A stretch of DNA of 64,000 bases, taken from contig OX365929.1 of assembly GCA_947243795.1 (NCBI GenBank), positions 372,001 through 436,000 of the forward strand, read 5' to 3'. The notes under the pieces are model-generated. The model saw only the letters and a list, made by a program, of their open reading frames with translations, did not search any database and was not told the origin of the DNA. This stretch comes from Saccharomyces uvarum (taxonomy: Eukaryota; Ascomycota; Saccharomycetes; Saccharomycetales; Saccharomycetaceae). Position 1 is the stretch's first letter, and each line of letters starts with the position of its first letter. The position numbers and the translations under genes were made by a program. Below are positions 38,903 to 48,765 of the stretch, piece after piece.

Positions 38903-39715
38903 CAGACCCTTTTTTCTTTCCGTTCCTCATGTAACCGTAGAAGAAGAAGAAGCACACTGAACCGCCCCGCTCCGCCGTTCACCGTCCTCGCCAAGGCCTA
39001 CGCCTTGTTTGCATCGCACCGCACTATACACGACGTAAATATACATAGTAATAATATCTAATAAGTAATGAAAACGAGGATCCCACACCCACTGCCAATC
39101 TAGTATCACACCCTTTCCGTAATGTCCGTTGTCACGATTGTCATAATCGTCATATATCATGCACGTTGATTTCGAAAGTTTAATCACGGCAGGTATCCAT
39201 TACCCATACGCCGTGTCATGCCCCTTCCCCTTTGGGTTTTCTGTTTTTCTTTCCCCCCCCTTCCGGTTCAGGCCCAGCTCAGCCTAGGCTCCCAGACCCC
39301 TGCCCCGCTGCCACATCCCCCCCTTTTGCTTCTCGCTCTCTACGTACCGAAATGGAGGAAAACGTCGGTGGCAAGTAGAGAGACAAAGAGACAGAGAGAG
39401 AGAGACAGAGCAAAAGCCAGTTTATAGGGGTTGTGCTTTTCGCACGCTTTGACGATCAAGGGGAGACAATCTCGAGTTCCGTTACTTCGGACAATACACT
39501 TTCTATCAACCCCTCATTATCGGACATCCTTGCGTCTCACCTGACCCATTTAAATACTATTCATTTTCGTGTGCTTTCGGAGATCTTTCTAACAGCTTCC
39601 CTTATATCTTCTGAAAGAGCGAAATCAAAGAACGAGTAGCAAACAACGCACATACATATCGTTGATTAAAAAAATAAATAAGACTGTCGGTCAACATAAT
39701 TACTTCTGCATCGAC
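38903..39715 (+). promoter_or_regulatory. SNF11/TPS2 intergenic: TPS2 promoter with many STRE boxes
   Basis: 813 bp without a gene. Stress-response elements (CCCCT or AGGGG) occur at 39221-39225, 39227-39231, 39257-39261, 39297-39301, 39320-39324, 39426-39430, 39459-39463 and 39510-39514. Msn2/4 act through such boxes, and TPS2 is a known stress-induced target. A purine tract of GA/GACA repeats lies at about 39377-39412. The right arm of the inverted repeat is at 38965-39013. Confidence 0.75.
38965..39013 (-). repeat. Right arm of the 49-bp perfect inverted repeat flanking SNF11
   Basis: Exact reverse complement of 37768-37816. It begins 62 bp after the SNF11 stop codon, in the zone where the SNF11 transcript should end. 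At the inner end the match stops at 38964. At the outer end the sequence after 39013 differs by a short insertion, after which CCGC matches again. Confidence 0.97.
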
Positions 39716-42409
39716 ATGACTACCACCGCCCATGACAATTCCCCTAAAAGGAAACAGCGTGTCATCAACTGTGTGACCCAACTGCCCTATAAGATCCAGC
39801 TTGGCGAAAGCAACGATGACTGGAAAATATCTGCCACCACAGGCAACAGCGCGTTATACTCCTCTCTGGAGTATTTGCAGGTCGACTCCACCGAGTACGA
39901 ACAGCACGTTGTTGGCTGGACGGGTGAAATAACAAGAACCGAACGCAGTCTGTTTACTAAGGAGGCCAAGGAGAAGCCACAGGACCTGGACGATGACCCC
40001 TTGTACCTAACAAAGGAGCAGATTAACGGGCTGACCACCAATCTCCAGAATCACATGAAGTCCGAAAAAGAGGCAAAGACGGACACTACTACTCCCACCA
40101 CCTCTGCTATTAACAACGTCCATCCTGTTTGGTTGCTAAGAAAAAACCAAAGCAGGTGGAGGAACTACGCCGAAAAAGTCATCTGGCCCACTTTCCACTA
40201 CATCCTGAATCCCTCCAATGAAGGTGAACAGGAAAAGAACTGGTGGTACGACTACGTCAAGTTCAACGAAGCTTATGCGCAGAAAATCGGCGAGGTTTAC
40301 CAGAAGGGCGACATCATCTGGATTCATGACTACTACCTGCTACTATTACCGCAACTACTGAGAATGAAATTCAATGATGAGTCCATTATCATTGGTTATT
40401 TCCATCATGCGCCATGGCCCAGTAATGAATACTTCCGCTGTCTGCCTCGTAGAAAGCAAATCTTGGACGGTCTTGTCGGGGCAAATAGAATTTGCTTCCA
40501 AAACGAATCGTTTTCCCGTCATTTCGTATCGAGTTGTAAAAGATTACTAGACGCCACCGCCAAGAAATCCAAGAACTCCTCGGATAACGACCAGTACCAA
40601 GTCTCTGTCTACGGTGGTGATGTGTTGGTGGACTCTTTGCCCATCGGTGTCAACACTACTCAAATCTTAAAGGACGCCTTCACCAAGGATATCGACTCTA
40701 AAGTTCTTTCCATCAAGCAGGCTTACCAGAATAAAAAAATCATCATTGGTAGAGACCGTTTGGACTCCGTTCGTGGTGTTGTACAGAAATTGAGAGCTTT
40801 TGAGACTTTCTTGGCCATGTACCCTGAATGGAGAGACCAGGTCGTACTGATCCAGGTCAGCAGCCCCACCGCTAACAGAAACTCTCCACAAACCATCAAA
40901 TTGGAACAGCAGGTCAATGAATTGGTTAACTCCATCAATTCTGAATACGGTAGCTTGAATTTCTCCCCCGTTCAACACTACTATATGAGAATCCCCAAGG
41001 ACGTTTACCTGTCTCTACTAAGAGTTGCGGATCTATGTTTAATCACAAGTGTTAGAGACGGTATGAACACCACTGCTTTGGAGTATGTCACCGTTAAATC
41101 TCACATGTCTAACTTCCTATGCTATGGTAATCCTCTAATCTTGAGTGAATTCTCTGGTTCAAGCAATGTGTTGAAGGATGCAATCGTGGTCAACCCATGG
41201 GACTCAGTCGCCGTGGCTAAATCCATCAATATGGCCTTCAAGTTGGATAAAGAGGAGAAATCCACTTTGGAATCGAAGTTGTGGAATGAAGTCCCCACTA
41301 TCCAAGATTGGACTAACAAGTTTTTGACCTCAATAAAGGAATTGGCCTCCTCTGACGATGACGTCGAAAGGAAAATGACTCCCGCTCTCAATAGACCTGT
41401 TCTTTTGGAAAACTATAAACAAGCCAAGCGTAGATTATTCCTTTTCGATTATGATGGTACTTTAACCCCAATCGTCAAGGATCCCGCTGCGGCCATTCCT
41501 TCAGCAAGACTGTATACAATTTTACAAAAATTGTCTGCTGATCCTCATAACCAAATTTGGATTATTTCAGGTCGTGACCAAAAATTCTTGAACAAATGGC
41601 TAGGTGGTAAATTACCTCAATTAGGTCTAAGTGCCGAACACGGTTGCTTCATGAAAGATGTCTCTTGTGAAGACTGGGTCAATCTGACCGAGAAGGTCGA
41701 TATGTCTTGGCAAGTGCGTGTCAATGAAGTGATGGAAGAGTTCACCACAAGAACCCCAGGTTCATTTATCGAAAGAAAGAAAGTTGCCTTAACTTGGCAT
41801 TATAGACGTACAGTCCCAGAGTTGGGTGAATTCCACGCCAAAGAACTGAAAGAGAAATTGTTAACATTTACTGATGATTTCGACTTGGAAGTTATGGATG
41901 GTAAGGCCAATATCGAAGTTCGTCCGAGGTTCGTCAACAAGGGTGAAATTGTCAAGAGATTGGTTTGGCACCAACATGGTCAACCACAAGACATGCTTAA
42001 GGGAATTAGCGAAAAATTGCCTAAAGACCAAATGCCAGACTTTGTATTATGTCTAGGTGATGACTTTACCGACGAAGATATGTTCAGGCAGTTAAATACC
42101 ATCGAATCCTGTTGGAAAGGAAAATACCCAGATGAGAAAAATCAATGGGGCAATTATGGGTTTTATCCAGTCACCGTTGGGTCCGCATCCAAGAAAACTG
42201 TCGCTAAGGCTCATTTGACCGATCCTCAACAAGTTTTGGAAACTCTAGGTTTACTTGTCGGTGATGTTTCACTTTTCCAAAGCGCAGGTACGGTCGATTT
42301 GGATTCAAGAGGCCATGTTAAGAATAGTGAAAGTAGTTTGAAGTCCAAGCTTGCATCCAAAGCTTATGTTATGAAAAGGTCTGCTTCTTACACGGGTGCG
42401 AAGGTTTAA
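39716..42409 (+). CDS. TPS2: Tps2, trehalose-6-phosphate phosphatase
   Basis: Second step of trehalose synthesis, in the Tps1-Tps2-Tps3-Tsl1 complex. The start at 39716 (MTTTAHDNSPKR) is the first ATG; the frame is open upstream only through a TTG. 897 residues. The N-terminal half is a GT20 trehalose-phosphate-synthase-like domain (about 60-555), which is non-catalytic in this family. The C-terminal HAD phosphatase has LFDYDGTLTP with Asp578 and Asp580, SGR, and GDDFTDEDMF. STRE boxes upstream fit its induction by heat and other stress. Confidence 0.98.
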   Translation: MTTTAHDNSPKRKQRVINCVTQLPYKIQLGESNDDWKISATTGNSALYSSLEYLQVDSTEYEQHVVGWTGEITRTERSLFTKEAKEKPQDLDDDPLYLTKEQINGLTTNLQNHMKSEKEAKTDTTTPTTSAINNVHPVWLLRKNQSRWRNYAEKVIWPTFHYILNPSNEGEQEKNWWYDYVKFNEAYAQKIGEVYQKGDIIWIHDYYLLLLPQLLRMKFNDESIIIGYFHHAPWPSNEYFRCLPRRKQILDGLVGANRICFQNESFSRHFVSSCKRLLDATAKKSKNSSDNDQYQVSVYGGDVLVDSLPIGVNTTQILKDAFTKDIDSKVLSIKQAYQNKKIIIGRDRLDSVRGVVQKLRAFETFLAMYPEWRDQVVLIQVSSPTANRNSPQTIKLEQQVNELVNSINSEYGSLNFSPVQHYYMRIPKDVYLSLLRVADLCLITSVRDGMNTTALEYVTVKSHMSNFLCYGNPLILSEFSGSSNVLKDAIVVNPWDSVAVAKSINMAFKLDKEEKSTLESKLWNEVPTIQDWTNKFLTSIKELASSDDDVERKMTPALNRPVLLENYKQAKRRLFLFDYDGTLTPIVKDPAAAIPSARLYTILQKLSADPHNQIWIISGRDQKFLNKWLGGKLPQLGLSAEHGCFMKDVSCEDWVNLTEKVDMSWQVRVNEVMEEFTTRTPGSFIERKKVALTWHYRRTVPELGEFHAKELKEKLLTFTDDFDLEVMDGKANIEVRPRFVNKGEIVKRLVWHQHGQPQDMLKGISEKLPKDQMPDFVLCLGDDFTDEDMFRQLNTIESCWKGKYPDEKNQWGNYGFYPVTVGSASKKTVAKAHLTDPQQVLETLGLLVGDVSLFQSAGTVDLDSRGHVKNSESSLKSKLASKAYVMKRSASYTGAKV

Positions 42410-42982
42410 AGTGCCTTAACTTATGAATGATTATGATTTGATGTTTCTTCACACCTTATTTCTTCATGTTTTATTTCTCTTAGTGTTTTATATTTGAACA
42501 GCCGATGTGGTAGTTGCAACGGACGCATATATAATTGTTTCAACCCACTGCTTGTAATGATTTACTTATACGTGTTATACTTTTATAAACTCTTGGTACT
42601 TAATAACTTTATATGAAATATTTTTACCTCCCGTTATTATTATCGTTATCACCCACTTTGAAATATTGACATATTATTGGCTTTACCAAAACTAGAAAAA
42701 GAAATTTCAAGTATTGTCCGGCGGGAAAAAAAAGAAATGTGCAACTAGAGAAGAAAAAAAGTGTCTATAAATTTGACTGTATGTACAGATGAGGGAGAAA
42801 TAACGTCTGCAGTAAAAGATCACGTCTGAACACCTTTTCAGTGCGAAGAAGTGTACCAGTTGGATTCCCGCTCTCATATATTACCGTCTCACTTTTTTTC
42901 TCTTTATCCAGCAGCAACTAATTCGAAATTCCATTAAGAAAATCAACACACGAAAGACGATATTCAAAAATTTCATGGGGAA
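42410..42982. other. Intergenic TPS2/PPH3
   Basis: This 573-bp AT-rich gap has no gene. It holds TPS2 3' signals (TATATAA near 42527) and the PPH3 promoter. I see no strong named motif. Confidence 0.4.
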
Positions 42983-43909
42983 ATGATGGATTTGGACAAA
43001 ATCATAGCATCATTGAGAGAGGGAAAACATATCCCTGAAGAAGCCGTTTTTAGACTTTGCTTAAATTCCCAAGAGCTGTTAATGAATGAAGGTAACGTAG
43101 CGCAAGTCGATACACCTGTTACGATATGCGGTGACATACATGGTCAATTGCATGATTTGCTAACACTTTTTGAGAAGAGTGGAGGCGTAGAAAAAACCAG
43201 GTATATTTTTCTCGGGGACTTTGTAGATAGGGGGTTTTATTCATTGGAGAGTTTTTTGCTTTTACTATGTTACAAATTAAGATATCCTGACAGAGTCACA
43301 TTGATTAGAGGGAACCATGAAACTCGTCAAATAACCAAAGTTTACGGGTTCTATGACGAGGTAGTAAGAAAATATGGTAATAGCAACGTCTGGAGATACT
43401 GCTGTGAAGTGTTCGATTACTTATCATTAGGGGCAATAATAAACAATAGCATATTCTGTGTTCATGGTGGGCTGTCACCAGATATGACCACTGTGGATGA
43501 AATACGGACGATTGACAGGAAACAAGAAGTCCCACACGAAGGTGCTATGTGCGATCTGTTATGGAGTGATCCCGAAGATGTCGATACATGGTCACTATCG
43601 CCAAGAGGTGCTGGATTTCTTTTTGGTAAACGAGAAGTTGACCAGTTTTTAGAGAAAAACAATGTAGAGTTGATTGCTAGGGCACATCAATTAGTGATGG
43701 AAGGTTACAAAGAAATGTTTGACGGTGGATTAGTAACTGTTTGGTCTGCACCGAACTACTGTTACCGTTGTGGTAACGTTGCAGCTGTTTTGAAAATAGA
43801 CGACGACCTAAATCGCGAATATACAATTTTCGAAGCTGTTCAAGCACAAAACGAAGTCGGTAATGCTATAATACCTACTAAAAAATCTCAAATGGACTAT
43901 TTCTTATGA
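42983..43909 (+). CDS. PPH3: Pph3, catalytic subunit of PP4 phosphatase
   Basis: PP2A-like Ser/Thr phosphatase which, with Psy2, reverses DNA-damage signalling (gamma-H2A, Rad53). 308 residues. The three PPP motifs are complete: GDIHGQ, GDFVDRG and RGNHET, followed by the HGG and SPR-GAG region. It ends in DYFL, the carboxy-methylated tail of the PP2A/PP4 group. The first ATG at 42983 is followed directly by a second Met codon; the outer one is used. Confidence 0.98.
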   Translation: MMDLDKIIASLREGKHIPEEAVFRLCLNSQELLMNEGNVAQVDTPVTICGDIHGQLHDLLTLFEKSGGVEKTRYIFLGDFVDRGFYSLESFLLLLCYKLRYPDRVTLIRGNHETRQITKVYGFYDEVVRKYGNSNVWRYCCEVFDYLSLGAIINNSIFCVHGGLSPDMTTVDEIRTIDRKQEVPHEGAMCDLLWSDPEDVDTWSLSPRGAGFLFGKREVDQFLEKNNVELIARAHQLVMEGYKEMFDGGLVTVWSAPNYCYRCGNVAAVLKIDDDLNREYTIFEAVQAQNEVGNAIIPTKKSQMDYFL

Positions 43910-44248
43910 ACGATCACTATAAAACTCAAGTGAATCACCTTTTTTTCTTTAATTGCTTGGTAAAGAAAAAAAAACTGTAATATTATATACTCGTGTAGCT
44001 AAACAAGAAGACAGCTATTTAACTGTGTAACTAAATACTCATCATCTAATACTATTTCTTTATAGATGCGAAGATGCCCCTTTGTTTTTCTCGTGTTTTT
44101 CTCTTTTTGGTGTAGTAGTCTATCGCGTTCTGCAAGAAAATAAACAAAATGGATGAATGAGGTCGATGAATACGAAGAGAGATGTATTAGGAAATACAAC
44201 TTCCTGATTGTGGGAAAAGACTACTGATATTAGAGAGAATATGGAAAT
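43910..44248. other. Intergenic PPH3/RAD55
   Basis: This 339-bp gap has no gene. A short ATG frame at 44241-44279 overlaps the RAD55 start out of frame; see findings. No MCB box is seen. Confidence 0.4.
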
Positions 44249-45472
44249 ATGTCGTTTGGTATACCACTCTCCCAGTTAATAGTAGAAAGCCCGAAGCCAT
44301 TAAGTAGCGGTATTACAGGATTGGATGAAATACTGAGCCTTGGATTCCAAGCAAGATCGATATATGAAATATTTGGGCCTCCAGGAATAGGCAAGACTAA
44401 TTTCGGAGTTCAATTAGTTAGTAGGTCGCTAGAAAAGATGAAGCCGTTGGAAACAAATGAGGATAAGATTCTGTGGATAGAGGCCTTTCAAGATATGCCT
44501 ATTAACATCTTAAGGGAGCGCTTCCCAAAATTTGATATAGTGGAGGATAATGTTAAACGTGTCCGGATAATGAGGTTTGGGCAACTGTTATATTTTTTTC
44601 AGAACTTGTTCAAGCTGTCTCAAAGCACGAAGTACAAACTAATAATCATCGACGGTTTTTCTCAATTAGTATGTGATCATTTGTGTACACTGAGTAAAAG
44701 AAGCGGCGGGATGATAGATAAAATCCTACATGATTTAAAATGCCGTCACCTGATATTGATTTTTACAGCGATGACCAAATATACGCATTCTACCGGCTCA
44801 ACAATAATACTGCTAAACGATTGTATGAACACAGCATTCCAATCCAACGAATTCGGATCATTGGAAGAAGATTACGAGGTCCTAGAGGACGGTTCTAATT
44901 TCTACGTTAATTCGAACAGTGAAAGACGTAAAAGCAACGTACACATTCTGAAAAGTGCTCTAGTGGCCAACATTGCTATGGGAGGCAAAGATTCCACCTG
45001 GGAAGTGTTTTTGAGGGACAGGATTGGTTTATTCAGAGACTGGAACGAGCAAGCGGATGAAACCATATTTGTGAAGAGCAAGAGAGTGAAGACGCCGTCT
45101 TCGCAAGATGATGAGGGCTGCACCATCAAAGAAGTGCGAATAAACAAACGAAACTTCGAAAACTTTAGAATAGCTATTGTTTTCAATTTACATGGAGACG
45201 ACAGGGATAAAGACAGAGACGGCGGAAGATCGAAACGGACGAGAAATAGCGAAGATCGCAACCGTATTGTTAAATTCGACTTTGATAGAGCAACAGGCCA
45301 ATTCCGCGATATAATCGACCAAAAAGCAAACGCTGCCAATATTGGCTCAATTCCGACATTATCAGCAAGTAGCAGCAGTTGCTCGCAATTGTTTGTCAAC
45401 ATGGAGTCAGATGATAACCAAATGCCATATGTAGAAGGAAAGGAAGAAGTAATTTATGATAGCGAAGGCTAA
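44249..45472 (+). CDS. RAD55: Rad55, RecA-family recombination mediator
   Basis: A Rad51 paralogue that pairs with Rad57 to stabilise Rad51 filaments in homologous recombination. 407 residues. The N-terminal RecA core has Walker A FGPPGIGKTN with Lys49 and a Walker B-like stretch KLIIIDGFSQL. The C-terminal third is charged (KDRDGGRSKRTRNSEDRN) and not conserved with RecA. The length matches S. cerevisiae Rad55 (406). SHU2, whose product acts with this complex, is a few kb downstream; this is probably coincidence. Confidence 0.96.
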   Translation: MSFGIPLSQLIVESPKPLSSGITGLDEILSLGFQARSIYEIFGPPGIGKTNFGVQLVSRSLEKMKPLETNEDKILWIEAFQDMPINILRERFPKFDIVEDNVKRVRIMRFGQLLYFFQNLFKLSQSTKYKLIIIDGFSQLVCDHLCTLSKRSGGMIDKILHDLKCRHLILIFTAMTKYTHSTGSTIILLNDCMNTAFQSNEFGSLEEDYEVLEDGSNFYVNSNSERRKSNVHILKSALVANIAMGGKDSTWEVFLRDRIGLFRDWNEQADETIFVKSKRVKTPSSQDDEGCTIKEVRINKRNFENFRIAIVFNLHGDDRDKDRDGGRSKRTRNSEDRNRIVKFDFDRATGQFRDIIDQKANAANIGSIPTLSASSSSCSQLFVNMESDDNQMPYVEGKEEVIYDSEG

Positions 45473-46634
45473 AGGACAACAAAAAAAAAAAATAGATCAA
45501 CCAAAAATAGAAAGTTATATTCCACCCAACAACTACACAGACTAGGTCGAGTATGCAATTTGCCGCTTATGGAATCTAGACCCGTTCGGGCTCATTTGGA
45601 TACATTTTTCCCAAAATGGATATCGGAAATCCCATGAAATGGGCACACACACACACACACATACAACTATGGTGGGAGACAAGGAACACCTAAAGGTAGT
45701 AGCAAAACGAACCTAACAATCTTTGCATATGCACCAAAAGGGGATATCCATATACCCTATCTGGACACAGGAACACAAGTTTACTATGTCACCCCCGAAA
45801 AAAACCTGCAGCCACTTAAACTTTGAGCGCAGAAGAAGGGGGAGGGGAGGGGGCCTGCAGCGGGGGCCCACGGTACGGTACGGTGCACTGGACGTCAATC
45901 CAGTGCAGCTGCGGAGACCCAAACAGGTAACTGACTACTCCCGAGTGGTGTATGCCCCGAAACGGTAATAAAGACTCCAATGGCACGGCACCGCTTCTTT
46001 GTGCGCCCTTGATCCCGAGGGCGGCTTCCACACACCGCGCGTAGAACCACGTCATGCGCTATTTCCTCGAGGGGGAAAAGCTAATATCGCTATTATTAGC
46101 AGCCCTAAACGTTTATTGTGTTATTGCTCTACCACCGTGCGGAAAGAGGCAGAGTGGGCCTAGCGCGCCAGGGCTCGCACGGTCATCGATTACTTCATTA
46201 GGCTATAGATATCTGTCTCCTCAAGGCTAGTTTTTTCCATTTTCGAGTGTTTTCCAGTGCAAGATACTCTATTTGTTCGCCACTATTCTAAAAATAAGAT
46301 ATAGCCGTTAAAGGTTTTTTATTTTTTTTTCTGTTGTGGTACAACCGATTTGGTCCTTTGGATGGCTCATTCATATTATTTTTAGATTCACCGTAGGGGC
46401 AACGGCACAAGACGAGAGAGATAATGGCTGGGGTATATGCAGATTTTAAAGGTACCCTATCCTCTGCTATGATCTGGCCTGAGATCATATAAATACCTGG
46501 TGTATTTTATTCTCTATATACTGTATTGTCTCTCATCTTTCCTTTCTTCCTATCTCTTCTTTTTTTGATCTTGGAAATAATTAAATACTTAAAGTATAAA
46601 AGACAAACAAATAGACTACGTTCGCTCAATTAAA
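45473..46634 (+). promoter_or_regulatory. Long SED1 upstream region
   Basis: 1162 bp without a supported gene, one of the longest gaps in the window and typical of a highly regulated cell-wall gene. It contains a (CA)9 run at 45644-45661, a GC-rich block at 45835-45930 with a perfect 9-bp hairpin (45884-45907), a 7-bp dyad at 46469-46488 and a TATAAATA box at 46488-46495, about 140 bp before the ATG. The pyrimidine-rich stretch at 46500-46565 is usual before highly expressed yeast starts. Confidence 0.55.
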
Positions 46635-47519
46635 ATGAAATTCTCCACTGTATTGTTATCTGCCGGTTTGGCCTCTACCACTTTGGCTCAATTTTCCAAC
46701 AGCACTTCTGCTTCTTCTACTAGTTCTTCTGTCACCTCTGCGTCAATCACTTCTGTGACCTCAGACACCGATAACGGTACTACCACTGCTACCCCAACAG
46801 ACGCTCCAACCACTGCTCTTCCAACCAATGGTACCACTTCAGCCGTACCACCAACTTCATCTGAGGCTCCAACCACTGCTCTTCCAACCAACGGTACCAC
46901 TTCAGTCGTACCACCAACTTCATCTGAGGCTCCAACCACTCTCCTTCCAACCAACGGTACCACCTCAGTCGTACCACCAACTTCATCTGAGGCTCCAAGC
47001 AACACTACTTCTACTCCTCCTTACGATCCATCCACTGCTTATACCACCGACTTTACTGTCGTCACGGAATACACTACCTACTGTCCTGAACCAACCACTT
47101 TCACTCAGAATGGTAAGACTTACACCGTTACTTCCCCAACTACATTGACCATCACTGACTGTCCATGTACTATTGAAAAGCCAACCACTACATCAACCAC
47201 TGAGTACACTGTTGTCACTGAATATACCACCTACTGCCCAGAACCAACCACTCTCACTCAAAACGGTAAGACTTACACCGTTACTGCCCCAACTACTTTG
47301 ACCATCACTGATTGTCCATGTACCATCGAAAAGAGTGAAGCTCCAGAATCTGCTACTACCACCGCTTTGTCTACTGTCAAATCATCTGGATCTGTTTCCA
47401 CCGTTGTTCCAGTTTCATCTTCTACCTCCTCCCACTCCGTCGTTATTAACAGTAACGGTGCCAACGCCGTCGTTCCAGGCGCTTTGGGTTTGGCTGGTGT
47501 TGCTATGCTATTCTTATAA
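46635..47519 (+). CDS. SED1: Sed1, major stress-induced GPI cell-wall glycoprotein
   Basis: 294 residues (338 in S. cerevisiae). A signal peptide (MKFSTVLLSAGLASTTLA) is followed by a Ser/Thr-rich stretch, three 21-residue tandem repeats of the form APTTALPTNGTTSxVPPTSSE (46803-46991), two copies of the Cys-containing Sed1 repeat (TVVTEYTTYCPEPTT ... TITDCPCTIEK; 47043-47180 and 47196-47333), and a GPI signal (NGANAVVPGALGLAGVAMLFL). Codon use is highly biased. The shorter length probably reflects a smaller number of Ser/Thr repeats, a known variable feature of SED1. Confidence 0.96.
   Translation: MKFSTVLLSAGLASTTLAQFSNSTSASSTSSSVTSASITSVTSDTDNGTTTATPTDAPTTALPTNGTTSAVPPTSSEAPTTALPTNGTTSVVPPTSSEAPTTLLPTNGTTSVVPPTSSEAPSNTTSTPPYDPSTAYTTDFTVVTEYTTYCPEPTTFTQNGKTYTVTSPTTLTITDCPCTIEKPTTTSTTEYTVVTEYTTYCPEPTTLTQNGKTYTVTAPTTLTITDCPCTIEKSEAPESATTTALSTVKSSGSVSTVVPVSSSTSSHSVVINSNGANAVVPGALGLAGVAMLFL
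46803..46991 (+). repeat. Three in-frame 63-bp tandem repeats in SED1
   Basis: Units start at 46803, 46866 and 46929, each with GCTCCAACCACT. A partial fourth unit begins at 46992 (GCTCCAAGC). Copies differ by only a few bases, showing recent exchange or slippage. The repeat length is a multiple of three, so copy changes keep the frame. Confidence 0.97.
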
Positions 47520-47910
47520 ACGGTGATGTTTGATACATTCACTCTATCAACATGTTCATGTTCATGTTCTGTTAGTATTTTCTATTTTTTTTAATTTTTC
47601 ACTGTTCACTGTTCACTTCTAAGCTGTTGGGTTAAACCATGTCCATTATAGAATTACTATAATCGAGTGGCCCAATATTGCTCAACAATATGTTCACACA
47701 TATCTGGTTCTTCTGTGCTACATGCAAATCGATGTCTTTTCCTTTCAGACAGGTTCTTTCTATAACGGAAAGGCAGTTCAATAATTCTTATATAACCTTC
47801 ATATGCACTATTTTTAGTTCTTAATTTTTTAATACAAATCTATTGATGTGCCGTTTTACTTTTATTTCATATTTACAACGCTATGAAGTTGAGACTCTTT
47901 TTGTCCCCTG
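47520..47910. other. Convergent intergenic SED1/SHU2
   Basis: This 391-bp gap lies between converging genes. A direct repeat ATGTTCATGTTCATGTTCTG occurs near 47549-47570, followed by a T run (47586-47598), probably in the SED1 3' end. No gene. Confidence 0.4.
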
Positions 47911-48582
47911 TTATTCAACTATATTGATATGCAAGTTCAACCATTCATCTATATTGTCTATCGATATCATGAAAACCTTATTTGAGTTAACGGTAAAAAA
48001 TTTCAGCACATTGATTGAAGATTTAAGTATTATGGAAAATGCTAATAAATGCGAGCAGAAAACCTTACCAAATTTGAAATACCACTGTTTCGACAAACTA
48101 TGCGAATCAAGCTGGGCAAATTTATCGTTTGAAAATTGCAAGTGGTCATCAATTTCATTTATCAGCACTTCGGATAATTTCTCATTTTCATCACTTTCTT
48201 CAAGTGTTTCATGTAAATTCTCACAGTACTCTTCACATGAGCAAAACCAGTGCGCTATGTCTACCAGTATTGGCGGCCCTACATCGCTATTATCCTTGAC
48301 GATTAAGCGGTATTCCAAAGGCACATCCGACGAGTCCTTATAAAACTCATCAATCAATAGATCAATCAACGATGTACATTTACCGGTTTCTCCCCTACGG
48401 TCCCTATCTAATACATATATAAACATGTCTGAAGATTCCAGCAATGAGATTGCTCGAATGAAAAGCTCCCTTGGAAACATATAGTATAAGAAGGATGCTA
48501 TCGTATCATCTAATTTCGTATCGTCATTTGGGTTAACTAGTTTAGCAAACAGTTTCGAGTATTCTATTACATCCTTGGACAT
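47911..48582 (-). CDS. SHU2: Shu2, SWIM-domain subunit of the Shu recombination complex
   Basis: Part of the Csm2-Psy3-Shu1-Shu2 complex that assists Rad51-Rad55 in error-free replication repair. The start at 48582 ([16 protein letters not shown]) gives 223 residues, exactly the S. cerevisiae length; the extra upstream codons of the open frame are not used. The SWIM zinc motif is visible as C-S-C (HWFCSCEEY) and C-S-H (FCSHLLAF). Confidence 0.95.
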   Translation of the reverse strand: MSKDVIEYSKLFAKLVNPNDDTKLDDTIASFLYYMFPRELFIRAISLLESSDMFIYVLDRDRRGETGKCTSLIDLLIDEFYKDSSDVPLEYRLIVKDNSDVGPPILVDIAHWFCSCEEYCENLHETLEESDENEKLSEVLINEIDDHLQFSNDKFAQLDSHSLSKQWYFKFGKVFCSHLLAFSIILKSSINVLKFFTVNSNKVFMISIDNIDEWLNLHINIVE

Positions 48583-48765
48583 ACTCTCCCTTGCCTCTCT
48601 CTTCTTCACTCCTTCTCTTGCTACCCTTTTCATTTTACCGGCTTGGACTTTAAACGGTTATTTTTTCCGTACATATTTATATTTCATCTCTTCTGTTTCC
48701 AATTTAACAACAATTTAATAAGGGCTGAACCAACAAAACTACTAACAAATCTGACAAACATAACG

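Noticed and set aside
45644-45661. (CA)9 run as a functional element
   Set aside because: A short dinucleotide microsatellite in a spacer; ordinary slippage product with no support for a role.
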